Positions 37,890 to 50,900 of a stretch of DNA of 64,000 bases are shown here, piece by piece. Origin of the DNA: Sympetrum striolatum (Eukaryota; Arthropoda; Insecta; Odonata; Libellulidae); assembly GCA_947579665.1 (NCBI GenBank), contig OX388349.1, positions 25,886,459-25,950,458 of the forward strand, written 5' to 3'. Under the pieces are notes generated by a model. That model saw nothing but the letters and a program-made list of their open reading frames with translations. It was not told where the DNA came from and ran no database searches. Both the position numbers and the translations under genes were made by a program. Numbering within the stretch: position 1 is the first letter of the stretch; every line of letters starts with the position of its first letter.

Positions 37890-39950
37890 ATGATTTGGGA
37901 GCTGGAGCTTGGGATTCTACGAGAGGGGGACTTTCAGACCCTCGACCGGATCGCCGGCGAACTAACCATTGCCCCCTTCCCACAGATCTATATTACTACA
38001 TATGTGTGCCTCCTCCGCCCTTGTAAATTCAAAACCGCGATCGCCATGCCCCTAGCGGCGACAACCTCAAACGCTAAGCCCCGCGGACATTCAAAAGCTC
38101 AACCAGAGGAAAAAGAGCGCGGCTTTCGAAAACATAACGGGACCACAAAACCCTCAATGCACCATTGCGGTGAGGGACCTGGCGATGCACTTCAACCGAC
38201 CATCGCCATCACTCAACGACGGGCCAGCACCCTCCGCCATCCCCACCATGGAGTTCTCAAGAATGGAAGGGGAAGAAGAGAAGCTAATCCGGAAAATCAG
38301 CGAGAACGAAGTACGCAAGCAGCTCGCCAGGACGAAAAAAAGGACGCCGGGACCGGACGGCGTGCCGTACAGAGCATGGGCGAAGATAGACCCCAACGGG
38401 AGCACTCTCGCGAAGTTATTCAATGCCTGCTTGGACCAAGAGAGAGTGCCGCAGGCTAGGAAGACGAGCCGAAAAATCCTTCTTCACAAAGGAGGGGATG
38501 TAAACGCTATCGAGAATTGGCGCCCCATCGCCTTGCAGCCGACGCTTGGGAAACTATTCAGCGGCATCCTCGCGGGTCGAATATACTTGCGGCCGCCATC
38601 ACTCCCGGCACAAAAAGGATTCATCCCCGGAGTAGACAGCTGCTTCGAGCATAACTTCGTGCTCGGAGCGGCCCTGGAAGATGCGAAGCGAAATTGAAGG
38701 GAAATAGCCGTGGCATGGCTAGACTTAGCGGACGCATTTGGATCAGTGCCGCACCAACACATCTCCAGAGTGTTGCAAGAGATGGCGATGCCCAATTCCA
38801 TGATCCGCCTGCGGATAGGAGACATGTACCGGGGGATGACAACAAGAGTAGAAGCCACCGGAGGAACCACGCCGCCCATCACCATCAAAAGCGGAGTAAT
38901 AATAAATGGCCTTTATTCGGACGAGATTGAGACGCCGATTACGCCAAGGGTACCCACTCTCTCCCTTACTTTTTAACTTGGCGCTGGAACCGCTCATGTT
39001 TGCGGCCCTGGATAAAGAGACCACTCAGCAAACACCACATCTCGGCGCTGGCCTACGCCGACGACGTCGCGTCGTCCTTATCGCGAGATCCGCCGGAGCC
39101 CTGCACCAACTGCTCCACGCAGTCAGAACCGCCGCCACCTGGAGCGGCCTAATCTTCAAGCCGATGAAATGCGCCACCATGCACCTCGACTGCACCGGAG
39201 GACGGCAGAAACTAGTACTCTCGGAATTCGAAATCCAAGGGGGGCCGGTGCGCACGCTGCGAGAAGGAGAGGTGTACAAGTACTTAGGAGCACCACAAGG
39301 ATGATACATCGTCTCCACGCCGACGGATGCCGTTGCGAAGATAATCGGGGACATCGGTGCACTGGACGAAAGCGTGCTCTCCCCTTGGCAGAAATTAGAC
39401 GCTGTCAGAACCTTCTTACTCCCACGGTTAGACTACCTGCTACGCACCACCGACTTCCCTAAGAAAGCGCTCGCGAACATGGAACGAAAAATAAACGCGG
39501 CAGCGCGAAAGTGGATAGGCTGCCAACCCGGAGCAGCAAGGAGGTGCTCCACATGCCGCCCCACATGAGAGGAGTCGGATTAACGCCACCGACGATCCTG
39601 AAGGACGTACTGACGATCGTGCACGCATTTAAAATGCTCACCTGTAGCGACGTCAACGTCAGAGAAATAGCGTGGGACAGGCTCCGCGACGTCGTCCATC
39701 GGAAGACCGGAAGAGGAGAGGCGGCCCCCAACAACGGCACTCTAATGCTCTTCCTTTACGGATCGACGGAGGGCCGATTGGGCGCCGATGTCGGAGAAGC
39801 GGCCACGCTTTGATCAAGGACGAGGAAAGCGACGTGCAACCTTCACCCCCACTGCACCACTCTGTGGGAGTGGAGCGACGCCCGACGAGAACCGGCGCTT
39901 CGCGTCGACCACCCATCACCAACCGCGGATGATGAACTGTCATCCTGCCA
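37890..39950 (+). pseudogene. R2-type reverse transcriptase, interrupted
   Basis: Segments in order are: a pre-RT region (38170 on); TPGPDGVPYRAW near 38346; NWRPIALQPTLGKLF near 38516; an in-frame TGA at 38695-38697; motif A as AWLDLADAFGSVPH (38713 on); a frameshift near 38900; motif B as RQGYPLSPLLFNLALEPL (about 38942-38997); a second shift, with the catalytic YADD at 39054-39065 in a third frame; a return shift to VLIARSAGALHQLL; thumb region with KYLGAPQG then TGA at 39302. Further frames continue through LDYLLRTTDFP and KEVLHMPPHMRGVGLTPPT. All R2-type RT landmarks are present, but at least two stops and three shifts make it dead. Confidence 0.85.
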
Positions 39951-40001
39951 TCTCACAGGAGACAAGCCGTTTCTATCTTCCGCAAAGCGATCGCGGAAGG
40001 A

Positions 40002-40685
40002 ATGCGACGGACCCTCACAGAAAAGAAGGACCAAGGGAAGGTTCTGGAAGCGGCATCCCGACACCAGGCAAGCTCGTTTTTCCTGAGGGATTGGCGCCAC
40101 ACTCGCTTTTGCGAATGGCGGTTCATACATCGCGCCCGATTGAACCTCCTCCCCGTCAACGCGGCGCGAAGAGGAACGGCGAGAGGCGACACCCGATGCC
40201 TCAGGTGCGGCAGAAGGGAGGAGACACTGCCGCACATCGTGAACCATTGCGCCATCTATTCCAATGCGTGGACCTTGAGGCAAAATGAAATTCAAAGTCT
40301 ACTTACAGACAGCCTTCCGAGAGAATGGACCATCCGGACCGACCGTCGCATCCCTGGAGATGCATCGCTCCTGCGCCCCGATGTCGTCGCCACGGATGAG
40401 CCGAAAGGGCCGTTAAATATCATCGATTTAACGGTTCCTTTCGACAACCTGACGGACGCCCTCGAGGTAGCCAGTGCCCTCAAACTGCAGAAGTACGCGG
40501 AGCGGCTGAGGGTGCGGCACGGCTACAGGAGGGAGGTTCATCTCAACCCGCTGGTACTGGGCACCCTCGGCTCGTGGGACCCTGCGAACGACGCCCTCCT
40601 ACGCAGTCTCCACATCCCTGAGAGGAGGATCCCTGCACTTCACAGAATGGTCTCCGCCGCCATCAAGTGGACCAGGGACATTTAA
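40002..40685 (+). CDS. R2-type C-terminal zinc knuckle and endonuclease domain (227 aa, open)
   Basis: This frame is uninterrupted to the natural stop at 40683-40685. Residues 66-83 form a CCHC knuckle (CLRC...H...HC, spacing C-x2-C-x8-H-x4-C). RPDVV near residue 125 and IIDLTVPF near 141 supply the acidic residues of the PD-(D/E)xK fold, followed by a KLQKYAERL segment. In R2 this domain nicks the target DNA before target-primed reverse transcription. The upstream RT is broken, so this piece is the tail of a dead copy. The ATG used is internal and not a real start. The region 39790-40001 links to it in a different frame. Confidence 0.75.
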   Translation: MRRTLTEKKDQGKVLEAASRHQASSFFLRDWRHTRFCEWRFIHRARLNLLPVNAARRGTARGDTRCLRCGRREETLPHIVNHCAIYSNAWTLRQNEIQSLLTDSLPREWTIRTDRRIPGDASLLRPDVVATDEPKGPLNIIDLTVPFDNLTDALEVASALKLQKYAERLRVRHGYRREVHLNPLVLGTLGSWDPANDALLRSLHIPERRIPALHRMVSAAIKWTRDI

Positions 40686-41060
40686 GTGGAACACGTGACA
40701 GAGGAGCGGCAATACCGCATCGCAGAGACAGCCATCGGAACCGACGGCGAACCGACCGAGGACCCACTGGAACACCGGCCAGTGGATGACGTCTGAAAAC
40801 AAAAACTAAAATGAAATAATTCTTTGCACCCTGGCCAGTAGAACTTGCAATTGTATAAATATAACCCAATAACTATGCAAGGCCAGGAAATTATATAACT
40901 TGCAAATATTCTTTGTGAAATGACTATTTAAATTCTCTTTGTGTTTTCACCCCATTGCATGCGGACCCAAACAATCGGGCCGCATGCTCCTAGAGTTAAT
41001 CAATTAATTAATCTGTTGTAAATAAATTAATTAATCTGTTGTAAATAAAATGTAAATAAT
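40686..41060 (+). other. 3' UTR of the R2-type element with tandem tail
   Basis: The composition falls from GC-rich to AT-rich over this UTR. Two perfect tandem 23 bp units (AATTAATTAATCTGTTGTAA plus ATA) occupy 41002-41024 and 41025-41047, followed by a partial TGTAAATAAT. Short repeats at the 3' terminus are common in non-LTR elements. The exact 3' junction is not resolvable. Confidence 0.55.
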
Positions 41061-41499
41061 ACAAAGCTGATAGGGTGTCAACCTTTTAAATTCAACGTTA
41101 CCCCGCCGTTTTACGGTATGTGGGGTAACGCCGCAAGGCATATACCTTACGCCAAGCAATATAATGTATTCTTACTATATCGTCATTTGATGAGACAATA
41201 CAGAGACAGAAAGACATAACATTCCATGATTAGTATACTATCAAGCTGAGTTACATTTTTATAGCTTTTCTGCAAAAGCGAATTACTTATCAATTTACGA
41301 TCCGTTTGTATTCTATCAAATGGAATATTTTCTAGATTTACATATTCTCGTGCATTCTAAAACTTATCTTTCGTTTATAACTGAGGGACCTACGCCTCAA
41401 ATTTACATTAAAAGGAAATATAGCCACATAAAATGGCGTAACAGCTCCTCCTGTAGCCTCTGTCTCTTAAAATTCTTTTTTTTTCACATAAAGGAAAAC

Positions 41500-41620
41500 G
41501 TTACTCTCTCATCCGTCGTAGAGAAGTTTTATTTCGTTAACCGCTTCCATCGTTGGGAGCCATTTTACGACGTTGTCCACAAGATGGCGGTGGATGCGTT
41601 TGGAGTGGATTGAAGAAGGA
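41500..41620. promoter_or_regulatory. Patch with paired YY1/Pho-like motifs
   Basis: GGGAGCCATTTTAC near 41556 and ACAAGATGGCGGTGG near 41580 lie about 25 bp apart on opposite strands. AAGATGGCGG is the strong YY1/Pho consensus. CpG content is locally raised. Regulatory function is inference. Confidence 0.18.
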
Positions 41621-44600
41621 AAAAATCTTTGGAGAAACGGAAGAGTTTAAACAAAATTTTTCAAGATGGAAAGTCCTCTCTAACTCGGTTCATCTCTATT
41701 TGCTAATTGGCCCGGGGACTGGACTTTATAACTCGGTTGTAAGGCTGAAAGAGTTAGGTCAGAGATTAAATACTTCGCGTTATTAACAAAGAGTAGGAAT
41801 AAGGAAAGTCAATTAGAAGCGTTTACTACTCATATCGCTTTGTCGATGCCGAAGAAAACTCGGAGGTAAAATTACCGAGAGGAATCCTTTTGAGCAGAAA
41901 AAATAATATTTCCCAAAAGAGAAATATTCCATTTATAATTCAGTGGAAGTGGAATTATTTTCTCATTCGAATCATTTCGCTCGCGATGAGATAGGAATCG
42001 GAATTGAGGGCAGTGTCTGAATGTATATCGTGGATGAACATTAAGAAACACACAGATGAAGAGACTGAATTGGCTATGCGAGGAAGATAGATTCTTATAT
42101 TTTGGAAGGTTACTTCCCTTTTACGCAATTTTTTTCTGCTTAGATGCAACAATTTGAAAAATATAATAAATACTGCAACCCAAACAGAAAAAGAAATAGC
42201 TAGAGAATAAATATAAGTAGTAAAAACTTATTGATGAATCCCAGTACCACAAAATTTAAAAAAAAAATTCCTGCCTCACACTCCGGTCAAGAGTACAGAT
42301 ACTCGTAATTTGCTAAATCTAGATTTCTATAATTTACCATTTTTGATGACGGAAATCGCTTTTGGCAAGTTTAAAATTATTTGGCCTGTAATTAAAGATG
42401 GTAGTTTCCATTCGGTAAGCAGAAAATGGTAATTTCATAATGTTTTGTGATTCCATTAAGATAATTTCCATTAAAGATGTTTTTCCATTGAGAAAATGCA
42501 TCACTTAATTAACCCTGATTTGTGTTAAAATTTACAATAAGAATTTAAAGTGAATCGATTTAAAACATTTAGTCGATCTTCTTCTTACATAAACATTAGG
42601 TTATTTTGTGATATCCTAAAAAACTTCGTAATAGTGCCCTGTTCATAATAACTAAGTTCTCAATCCCAAATGCTCGTCACTGTAATAATATAAATCAACT
42701 CAAAATCTTACGAAGTCTCAGATGATAGGAAGCGGCTATTAAGTCTCAATCCTGCCCTTCAATGAAACATTTTATTTATATTTGTCATCTCCCACGGAAT
42801 GAATAACTAGATTCACTCATTGACTTTCATTTCCAGTTGGCAAAAGCAGAAATAGATTCAGAGATCAAAAGAAGGAGTCGAAGATTTACGTATACTTCCT
42901 TGTAGAATATTCGTATTTCAAAAAAGAAGAACGAGAATCATAAATTTATTGAGATGAGCTTGAACATTCCTCGTTTGGGTGTACTTATCAACAGTCAAAA
43001 ATATCACTTATCAATGAGTTGCAATATAAGAGGGCGATTTTCCTTTATTTTAGTTAGTCTCACCATGTAATTAATCTTTTTATTGTAGAACGTTGAAAGA
43101 AAACTATCATTTTTATATTTATAATGATTATTGTTATTTTTTCACTTAAAATTCTTTTTCTAATACTTGCTTAGACGGCAACAATCATAAGAATCTTCAT
43201 CTGGGATCGCTAAGTATGGGTACAAAAATACAATTGGTTATATCTGCTTATATACATATACATATATAGAGAGACATATTTATGGTGCACATATTATTTT
43301 TATTTTCAATTTGATTCTCTCTTTGGATAACTGAGGTTATACCTTATTTACAATGTTCTTGACAATCATGACCGTCGGTATATTGCAATTGATTGAATGT
43401 AATTCTGAAATGCATGACCGTTATTATATGCAAACTTTAAGAAAAACAGCTTTAATTGACCATTTATGGCAAACGTCAACCGAGCTGAGGCGGAAGTGTC
43501 AGGCCTTAGTTAGTGCTACCTTATCCCACAATGCTATTTCATGTCTTAAACCTTTTATTTATTATCCTCTACAAAACTGCCTCAACTTTGTTGTCCAGAA
43601 GGGAGTTCAGGATCCTGAAGGGCTATTTAATCATGGAAAGTTGGAGTCGTAAAGACTCGCTTAGAAATACAACTCCGTCGAGGAACATCTGAAACCTTAA
43701 CCCAAGGGCCGACCTCTCTTTACAAACATTCAACTCACTTTCACACTCAAAGAATTTTATGATTCGCTATGAGAAAAGGTCATTAAATAAAGGAACCTAA
43801 TGCTTTGTTTTCAACGATAGCAAGTCTTTTTACACGATTTCATAAACAATATTGGGAGGAAATTTATCTAATAAGACATAGGTCACTGACCAAAGTGTGT
43901 ACTTTTTACCAAGATAGAGCTATTCATTTATCTGTGTTTGATTTGTTTACTCAAAATGCCCCACTATGCTATATTTTATGTTCCATTATATCTTATAGGA
44001 TGAATTTGAAATTTATATCCTGATGAATGCATTGTCTTCCAAAGGTTTTAGTATAAAACATATGTATTTTTGGAGCATAAAATTTAGAAAATTATTTAAA
44101 ATGGAAAATATTAAATCAAAATAAGTTTTCTCGATTTTTATTTTCTGAGTGAAGAATGATTTAATTTTAGAAATGTATTTCTGGAACTATAAGGTCTCCT
44201 GCATTATATAATGAATTATTATCAATTTATTTACTTTGTAATTAGTTTTGCTAACAACCATTCACAGATTACTTCAGTAAGACTTGTCAAATGTGACAAC
44301 GAGATAGTGATTTCAGCCTAGCGACGCCATATTTTTATAACAACGAAAGAGGACTTTACTTAAAAATCGCATAATTCAGTAAGTACTGAATTATTTTAAT
44401 TATATGATGTTATCATCAATGGAAGTATGTAGTTAGCAAACGAAATGCATTTTTCTATATCAATTTTTCTAGAAAGACTAACTAATTATTATTTAAATGT
44501 TTTAATCACAGTACTATTATATAATTCTGCATGAACCTGGAAAGTAAGTTTGAATTATGAATAATATTTATATTTAAAATTAATTATTTAGTCCTTATTC

Positions 44601-45965
44601 TTAACGAAAAAAAGAAGTAGCTTTGTGATTTTAAACAAGATCTGTGACCTTTCAAGATAAAAAGGTAATCTTTCAATTTTCTTGAGCAAAAACACGTTTC
44701 CTATTTTAATATTTCAAAAATATTTCTTGAATTTTGTTCAACCTTAGCATTTTCGGAATGTATTTTATAATTTACTTGGTTTTGTAACGGAAGTAAGTCG
44801 GGATGGATGATAATATAAATAATGCTCGCAGAACTGGTCTTGTTATAAACTTTTAATGGACAAGTGTTTAGTGGACATATTCCATTTTTCTATGCATTCC
44901 ATTGTCCAACGGAAATATAACCTTCGAAAATCGATTTAATTAATAAATTATTCGTTTTATATATAATTATTTTATAAAATATGAATAAGAGCAAATGGAT
45001 ATAATAGAAGTGTAGCATTTATAACAAAAATTGAAATTGATTTTATTCAGATGATGATTAAAGACTTAATTATGATTTAATGTATGAAAAATGAGAGAAT
45101 TCAATTCTTATTTGTATTTATAAATATAGATGAGATATATCGTGTGACATATTTTTTGTTCATTTAAGAACCTTTTTGAAATTACAATCAACTTGCATAA
45201 ATGCCTTTTCCTCCGCTGATAATCACCTAACGCGCCCTTTAAATTATTAGCCATAAATTATTCCCACGCTCTTATTTGGGATAGGCGTGGGTGGTGAAAA
45301 TATGCTCATAATTTGACCACAAGAGGTGAAAGACAGAGGTAGGGGTGAGAAGGGAGAGGAGGGAAATGTTTTAGTTGAAGATCTGATTGATCGCAAGGGG
45401 AACCAAGGCGGGACCCAAGTTGTAATTAATTTTCAGGATGCGCATATCACGAGAAAGCAGAACAAGTAAATGGTTCGTGATGCCAAAGTTAATTCTTCAT
45501 TCTTAACAGTTGTTAATACTTGAAGATAGAGCATCTCTTTATCAGGATTAAATTCAAAGAAATCTCAAGTGAAATAAAATCTGATTAAATCATTTCGACC
45601 TTTACTTGGTGAAACTTCTTAAACGTCTTAAAACATACAAAAAACAAACTAATATGTTAAGAACTAAGAATAAATTTAAAGCTAATTTTATCATTTGTGA
45701 TTCCAATATCACCTATTTAAACCAGGGTTTTTATTCTATTGAGGCCCTCTGTGTCATCAGGTCATATTAATTTTTGGAGTGACTTAAGTTTTAAAAGATA
45801 TATTAGTGATTTAAGTGACTTGCTTGCAAACAATTTACTGCCTTCATTCCGCTAAAGTGTATTTGCTAAGATATTGAAAAAAACAATAATATGTAATATA
45901 CATCTTTAGATGTAAAAATATATCAGCTAAACCTTTATTCTGACAGTACCATAAATCTTGGAGCA

Positions 45966-46352
45966 TCATTGAAAAATTCTCTCTAGAGTATGTCGTTGAA
46001 AATTTGTCAATTTTAGCCTTATGGTGGAAAGATCCCTCTTGGGCAGGATCGTAGTAGTAGTAATAGTATTGTTAAAAGTGCTTCGACAGCTTAGGTCATT
46101 TCGCACATTGGCTCCCACTTGGGCAGGATCGTTTGATAAACATCCGTTACCGTGATCAAAACTGCTGATTGTTTTAAGGAATGACAAAGTTTTGGATGTT
46201 TTCATATTCCCGAAGGAATTCAGAAAAAGTTTTTCAATTAAGACCCATCGATGTGGAGTTGTCACAACAGACGTCATCGCGGATTTCTGCGTCACATCTG
46301 TATTCTTTGGCCGTCGCTGCAAAAACACATCTGCTACATTCGAAGGAGACAT
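45966..46352 (-). CDS. Unrecognised 128-codon frame
   Basis: An ATG-initiated minus-strand frame of this length is uncommon in such AT-rich DNA. It begins MSPSNVADVFLQRR and has a threonine run (NTITTTTILP) that comes from a GTA-type microsatellite. I recognise no domain. The microsatellite and the duplicated CTTGGGCAGGATCGT argue for chance or a degraded insertion rather than a gene. Confidence 0.12.
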   Translation of the reverse strand: MSPSNVADVFLQRRPKNTDVTQKSAMTSVVTTPHRWVLIEKLFLNSFGNMKTSKTLSFLKTISSFDHGNGCLSNDPAQVGANVRNDLSCRSTFNNTITTTTILPKRDLSTIRLKLTNFQRHTLERIFQ

Positions 46353-47559
46353 TAATTAAACTTCTTTGACATCTTTAGGCTCATCTATCAGTTTACCGTT
46401 CGGACTCAGTTACTAGGAACAAGAGCAGCTTCCATTTTTCGCAGGGCTTCTAACTAACTTTGGGAATTGAAAATCGGATTTCAATAAACTACAATTTGAA
46501 TGCTGTCGATTACATTTAGTGTATTTTCAGTGTTGGGTTTGAGTAAGTTTGAGAATGAAGGGAACAATCAATTAGCTAATGAAATTTACTTCAGCTTAAT
46601 GACGTAATAACGTAATGTTTGTCCCTTGTATTTAGCATCTATGCCGTTCCTTGATCAGGAAATTTTATGAATCTATTTTTATGTAGAAAATTGTGACATA
46701 GGTATATTCTCTTTCATTTGATATAGTACGAAATTATTATGACGTTATTTCCGGACTTTCTACCACATCCATGTTGACAATAATGAAGCAATACAGGCGG
46801 TTCTTCCCAAAATGTATAAGTGCGAAAATGGTTCTTATCGTTCCTATCGGATGCCCTATATTCGATCAGACATGAATAATGATAATATATTCACAATCTG
46901 AATTATCTGCATTTAAAATGTGCAATTTGGAAGACACATTATTTCATTATTTCACAAAATACCCCGTTATCGGCAATTTCTATATTATTTACCAGACTAA
47001 TATTATATACATGTCATAGGTGTTTGCAAAAATTTTAAAGGACATACCAACAATCTTCGTTCCTTTTCATATTTTAGTTAAAATTTCTAGTAAAAGTAAA
47101 CAAATCAAATTAATCAAAACCACCGCCATTGTATTTGTAGTAAACTTTCCGTAATACTTCTTCCCCAAGAAATTTTAAAATGATATGCTGTTATTTCATG
47201 CCCCTTGTTCCCGCGCAATATGGGGAAATTGCCTTTTTCTTCAACAGTCCTCTGGAAAAGGATGTCTTTGTCCCAAATAAACATTATTTCGGAAAAATGG
47301 CTTGGGTCTCCGGAAAGTGAAATATTTATTGCAGTTTTTTCTCTTTAAAAGCAGGAAAGAACTTATAACCTTTTATAATTCCATAAGTGAAACTGCTTCC
47401 CAGATAAAAGAGGGTAATCTTCTTGCCCTCCATAATTGTAGAATTTAGAAACACCTTAACAACGCCTTTAAACAAAGGAATAACACCTTTAGGTAGACCT
47501 ATTAATTTCAAAGTAAAACTCCATTTTACTCGCAGGTAAAGAAACATTAATGCGTCACG

Positions 47560-47970
47560 CGAGCTTTACCGTAAACAGCCTCCCTCTGTGGAAGGCACAG
47601 TCTCTTTAAAGATGAGCATCCCTTGAGGAACAGCATAATGGAGGTGGTAGTCATTTGGGTGGAATAAGGCAAAGAGAGGAGGAATTAAAAGATTCTCTCA
47701 ATGCGAGGCGGTGTTTTGGAAGGGTAGTACTTCTGGGAGGGTGGACTTGTTGGAGCCGCAGAACCCACAAATCTCGCCGTTCACGACGTGTGACATCCGG
47801 AAACCCTTTCCTCTTTAGCGGTCCTTTTACCGTTTCTTCGTCTCTCGACCCCTTCATATTCCACAATTTCTCCTTTTCAGCCCACGTTCACCTGCGTCTT
47901 TCAAGTCTTCCTCAACTATACGAAGGCTCTCGTTATTTAATCTCTCGTTTCAATTTCTCAATTCATAAAT
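47560..47970. promoter_or_regulatory. GC-richer, CpG-containing patch
   Basis: This patch lies in AT-rich DNA with frames open on both strands (47651-47866 minus and 47655-47975 plus) and no domain. It resembles the patches at 21.6 and 59.6 kb in character, not in sequence as far as I can see by eye. It could be an exon of a host gene or a control region. Confidence 0.12.
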
Positions 47971-50900
47971 ATTAAAATTCAGGGCGGATTCGTAATCATG
48001 CGCATCAAATAATGATTACTCTGTTTCGTTTCCATTTTATCAATATACTTGACAAGTTACAAATTTCTACGAAGTATTTCTACAATGAAAATATAATTTT
48101 AATGTTTTCAATTCACATATTTTTACTCCAGATTAACAAGTATTTTCTTACTTGAATTTATGAAATTTTGCTTAAGTTTATTAAGTTAAGTTAATTCTCG
48201 GTGTAAAATATTTTTCTGAACGAACTTTATTACGTCTTTACTTGAAAATAGGTTACATGTAAAGTAGCTTACCGTCTTTTTACTCTCAATATCTGATCTC
48301 ACGTAAAATATTTCCATTATGTTATTTTCCCCGTTTTTCTTTCTTCTCGTATCTATTTTGTTTTTCGTCTGCTACTCCTCTTATTTCTTACAAGGAGGTA
48401 TTTTACATACCCAAGTCGAGTTTTATGTTTCCATATATTCGTAGTATATTTACTTTTAGTTTTTATTTTTTATGGAGGGTTTTCTAAAGTGGAACCCTAA
48501 GTGGTCGCATAAAAGAAATTACCTACGGGTTCAGCCGTTACATTTTAAGGAGGAAATTTTTTACAGCGAAATATTTCTTTCTGAGGGGAACATACGTAGA
48601 TAAAGAGATGCGGATGCGGTTTGCGTAGAAATCGTAGTTTAAGCATTTCCCAAGTAAGGTGTTTCTTGGTGTGTTTTGGGGAATGGTGTTCCGCAAATAA
48701 TTTCTGTATCTTATGACAAATTTTCTGCAAACAGATGGATATTATTCCTTCAAAAAAAGCCAAATCGCAATTAACTTAAAAGGGGATTTATGTTCAATTT
48801 GAATTTTCGTGGATAAAAAGTATTTTTAATATTCTGAACGTCAGCTAAAATCAGCGAATATCTAGACTGGATTGCAGTGATGTTATTTTGCACTGCGAGA
48901 CCAAATAAACTTTGAGAATATCTGTTTTAATGAATTTGAGTAGAATGTATTCTTAGTGTAGCAGTTCGCAATGAATCAAGTAGCACTTACTTGATACTGA
49001 GAGTAACTTTTCTCATTCTTCCCGGTAATTCGTTAAAAGTAATTGATAATTCAAGTCCATGTATTCCTTCAATTGATAACTCAGGGTCGAAATCAGGTGC
49101 CTAGCATTGTTAAAGAATTCCATAAGAAGCCTTACAATTACAATTTAACCAATAATCAGAACCCCTTCTTGTGTATTTCTTATGGCGATTCTCGTTTAAT
49201 TTATAATTCTTTCTATCTTCCATTTATTTGATATATTTGTGTCCTTATATCCTTTTCAAATTATGGTTATCCGATCACTTCAATGTAATCCAGATAATTT
49301 AGACTCAAGATGATTTCTGGTGAAAACTAAACAAATATTTAATAAATTCATTTCAGCTATTTACTAAACTATACCTACGTAGGAATGTGTGGAAATGAGT
49401 TTGTTTGAGCGAATGTGAAATTTGAACAGGACATACTAGTTTAGTAAGGTGAAGGCTGATTTATTCTATTCTAATAAATTTTAACTGACTTTTTTATGTA
49501 ATTTTTCGTAATCAACTGAGTGAGGTTTTCATTAAAATACTTAATATGACATCTACTATAATTTCATAAGCCATTACGATTCTTTCTTACATAAAACATG
49601 ATTTACGTTAAATTTGATATCTTTCAATATTCAAATATTCTGGTAATCCGCAAAGTCAAATGTTACTATTAAACGATAGTTATGTAAGTCATTTGATAAT
49701 AATATACGATTTTATTATATAATTCACGTTTTAATCTAAGATTTTACGGTAAAGATCCAAATCATACTCTGTATTTGCTTCATCTCCTTAGATTGTATCA
49801 AGAACTTCTATTCACTGACTCAGAAACAGTTTTTTTTTATTCATACATTTAGTGAGACGCGATCTCGGTCATTATTATAAGGAATATCTTTATGGAAATA
49901 TCTCACGATGTTTACTCTCTTATACGATTCTTTTGTAAGGCCATTATCTTCGCTGATGTGAGCATTTTTATTTTATATCTCTCCTTTATGTTCTTCCTCA
50001 AAAAGCGTTGCGAGTTGTAGTAGAAGTTTTGGGAAAAAATATAAATTATGCAGAGTAAACATGTATTTATTAGTTCTAAGCTTAAAGTTTATTATCCACT
50101 TCTTATAACTCATATTTAGCTTGTCTTCTTGTTGAGTAAGTTTTTCATTTTTTTCTGGAGTTTGTTTCTTAAATTGTATATTCCGGGAAAAGCGAATTTT
50201 ATTGAATATCCTTTTTGGTATCCGCGCTGTGCTAGTTTATATTTTGGTGAGATAGTCTTCCTTTCGTTTCTGTCTCAAGTGATTTCTGACGTTCAGGGAG
50301 GACTGGGGCTTGTTGACGAGGTAACCAGGTCCCTCGTAACTGTCGGAGTCTGGGCAAAAATAATTCTGCCGTTCTTTCGGAAACAAAGTTCCAGGACGGA
50401 GACGTTACTTGGCTAAAACTTTGGGAGAGAGACACCGGTGCTGGTCGCTAGGTCAGAGTTCGTTGTCGAGAAACTATGCTATTTTTATTTTATTACAAGA
50501 AGGGGAATTGAAGGTTAGAGAAATATGGCAAGGAAAGAGCAAAATACTTAATTCATGAGATTACATTGTCTCTGGACTTTCTTTCTCTCCGCTGTGTCTT
50601 GCTCTTTACTATCTTTTCTGTAGTGTGTTTCATCGGTGACACGTAGTAAGGAATGATTTTGTAATTGAATTCTTTTAAGGTTTTTGCGTTTGATTGATGA
50701 AAATAAGTGCTATAAAAATTCATAATTTATAATCAGAATTCCTTCCAGACGAAACCCCTGGTGGCCACTTGTTACTTTTTTAAAGGCTAACCAAATATCT
50801 TTTGTGCAAATATTTTTATTTTGGAATGTGAAATCCACTATTCTACCTGTTGCGGATTTCCTTTTCTGGTGATCATTTAGGATACTCCAATAGAATAGCG

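Larger units (their letters stand above)
36821..41060 (+). mobile_element. R2-type (restriction-like endonuclease) non-LTR retrotransposon
   Basis: A GC-rich unit of about 4.2 kb stands out from AT-rich flanks. It contains an RT of R2 type, a CCHC zinc knuckle and a PD-type restriction-like endonuclease at the C-terminus, then a 3' UTR ending in TAAATA-rich repeats. R2 elements normally insert at a fixed 28S rDNA site. No rDNA is seen here, so this is a non-rDNA lineage or an off-target copy. The 5' end appears displaced to 32281 by composite copy 1. The N-terminal 1.3 kb is Pro/Arg-rich in several frames and I see no clear zinc fingers there. Confidence 0.8.

Noticed and set aside
36788..37893. 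Many overlapping plus and minus frames in the R2-type N-terminal region
   Set aside because: They are GC-rich, Pro/Arg/Ala-rich shadows in several frames. I could not trace a single continuous N-terminal frame or zinc fingers.
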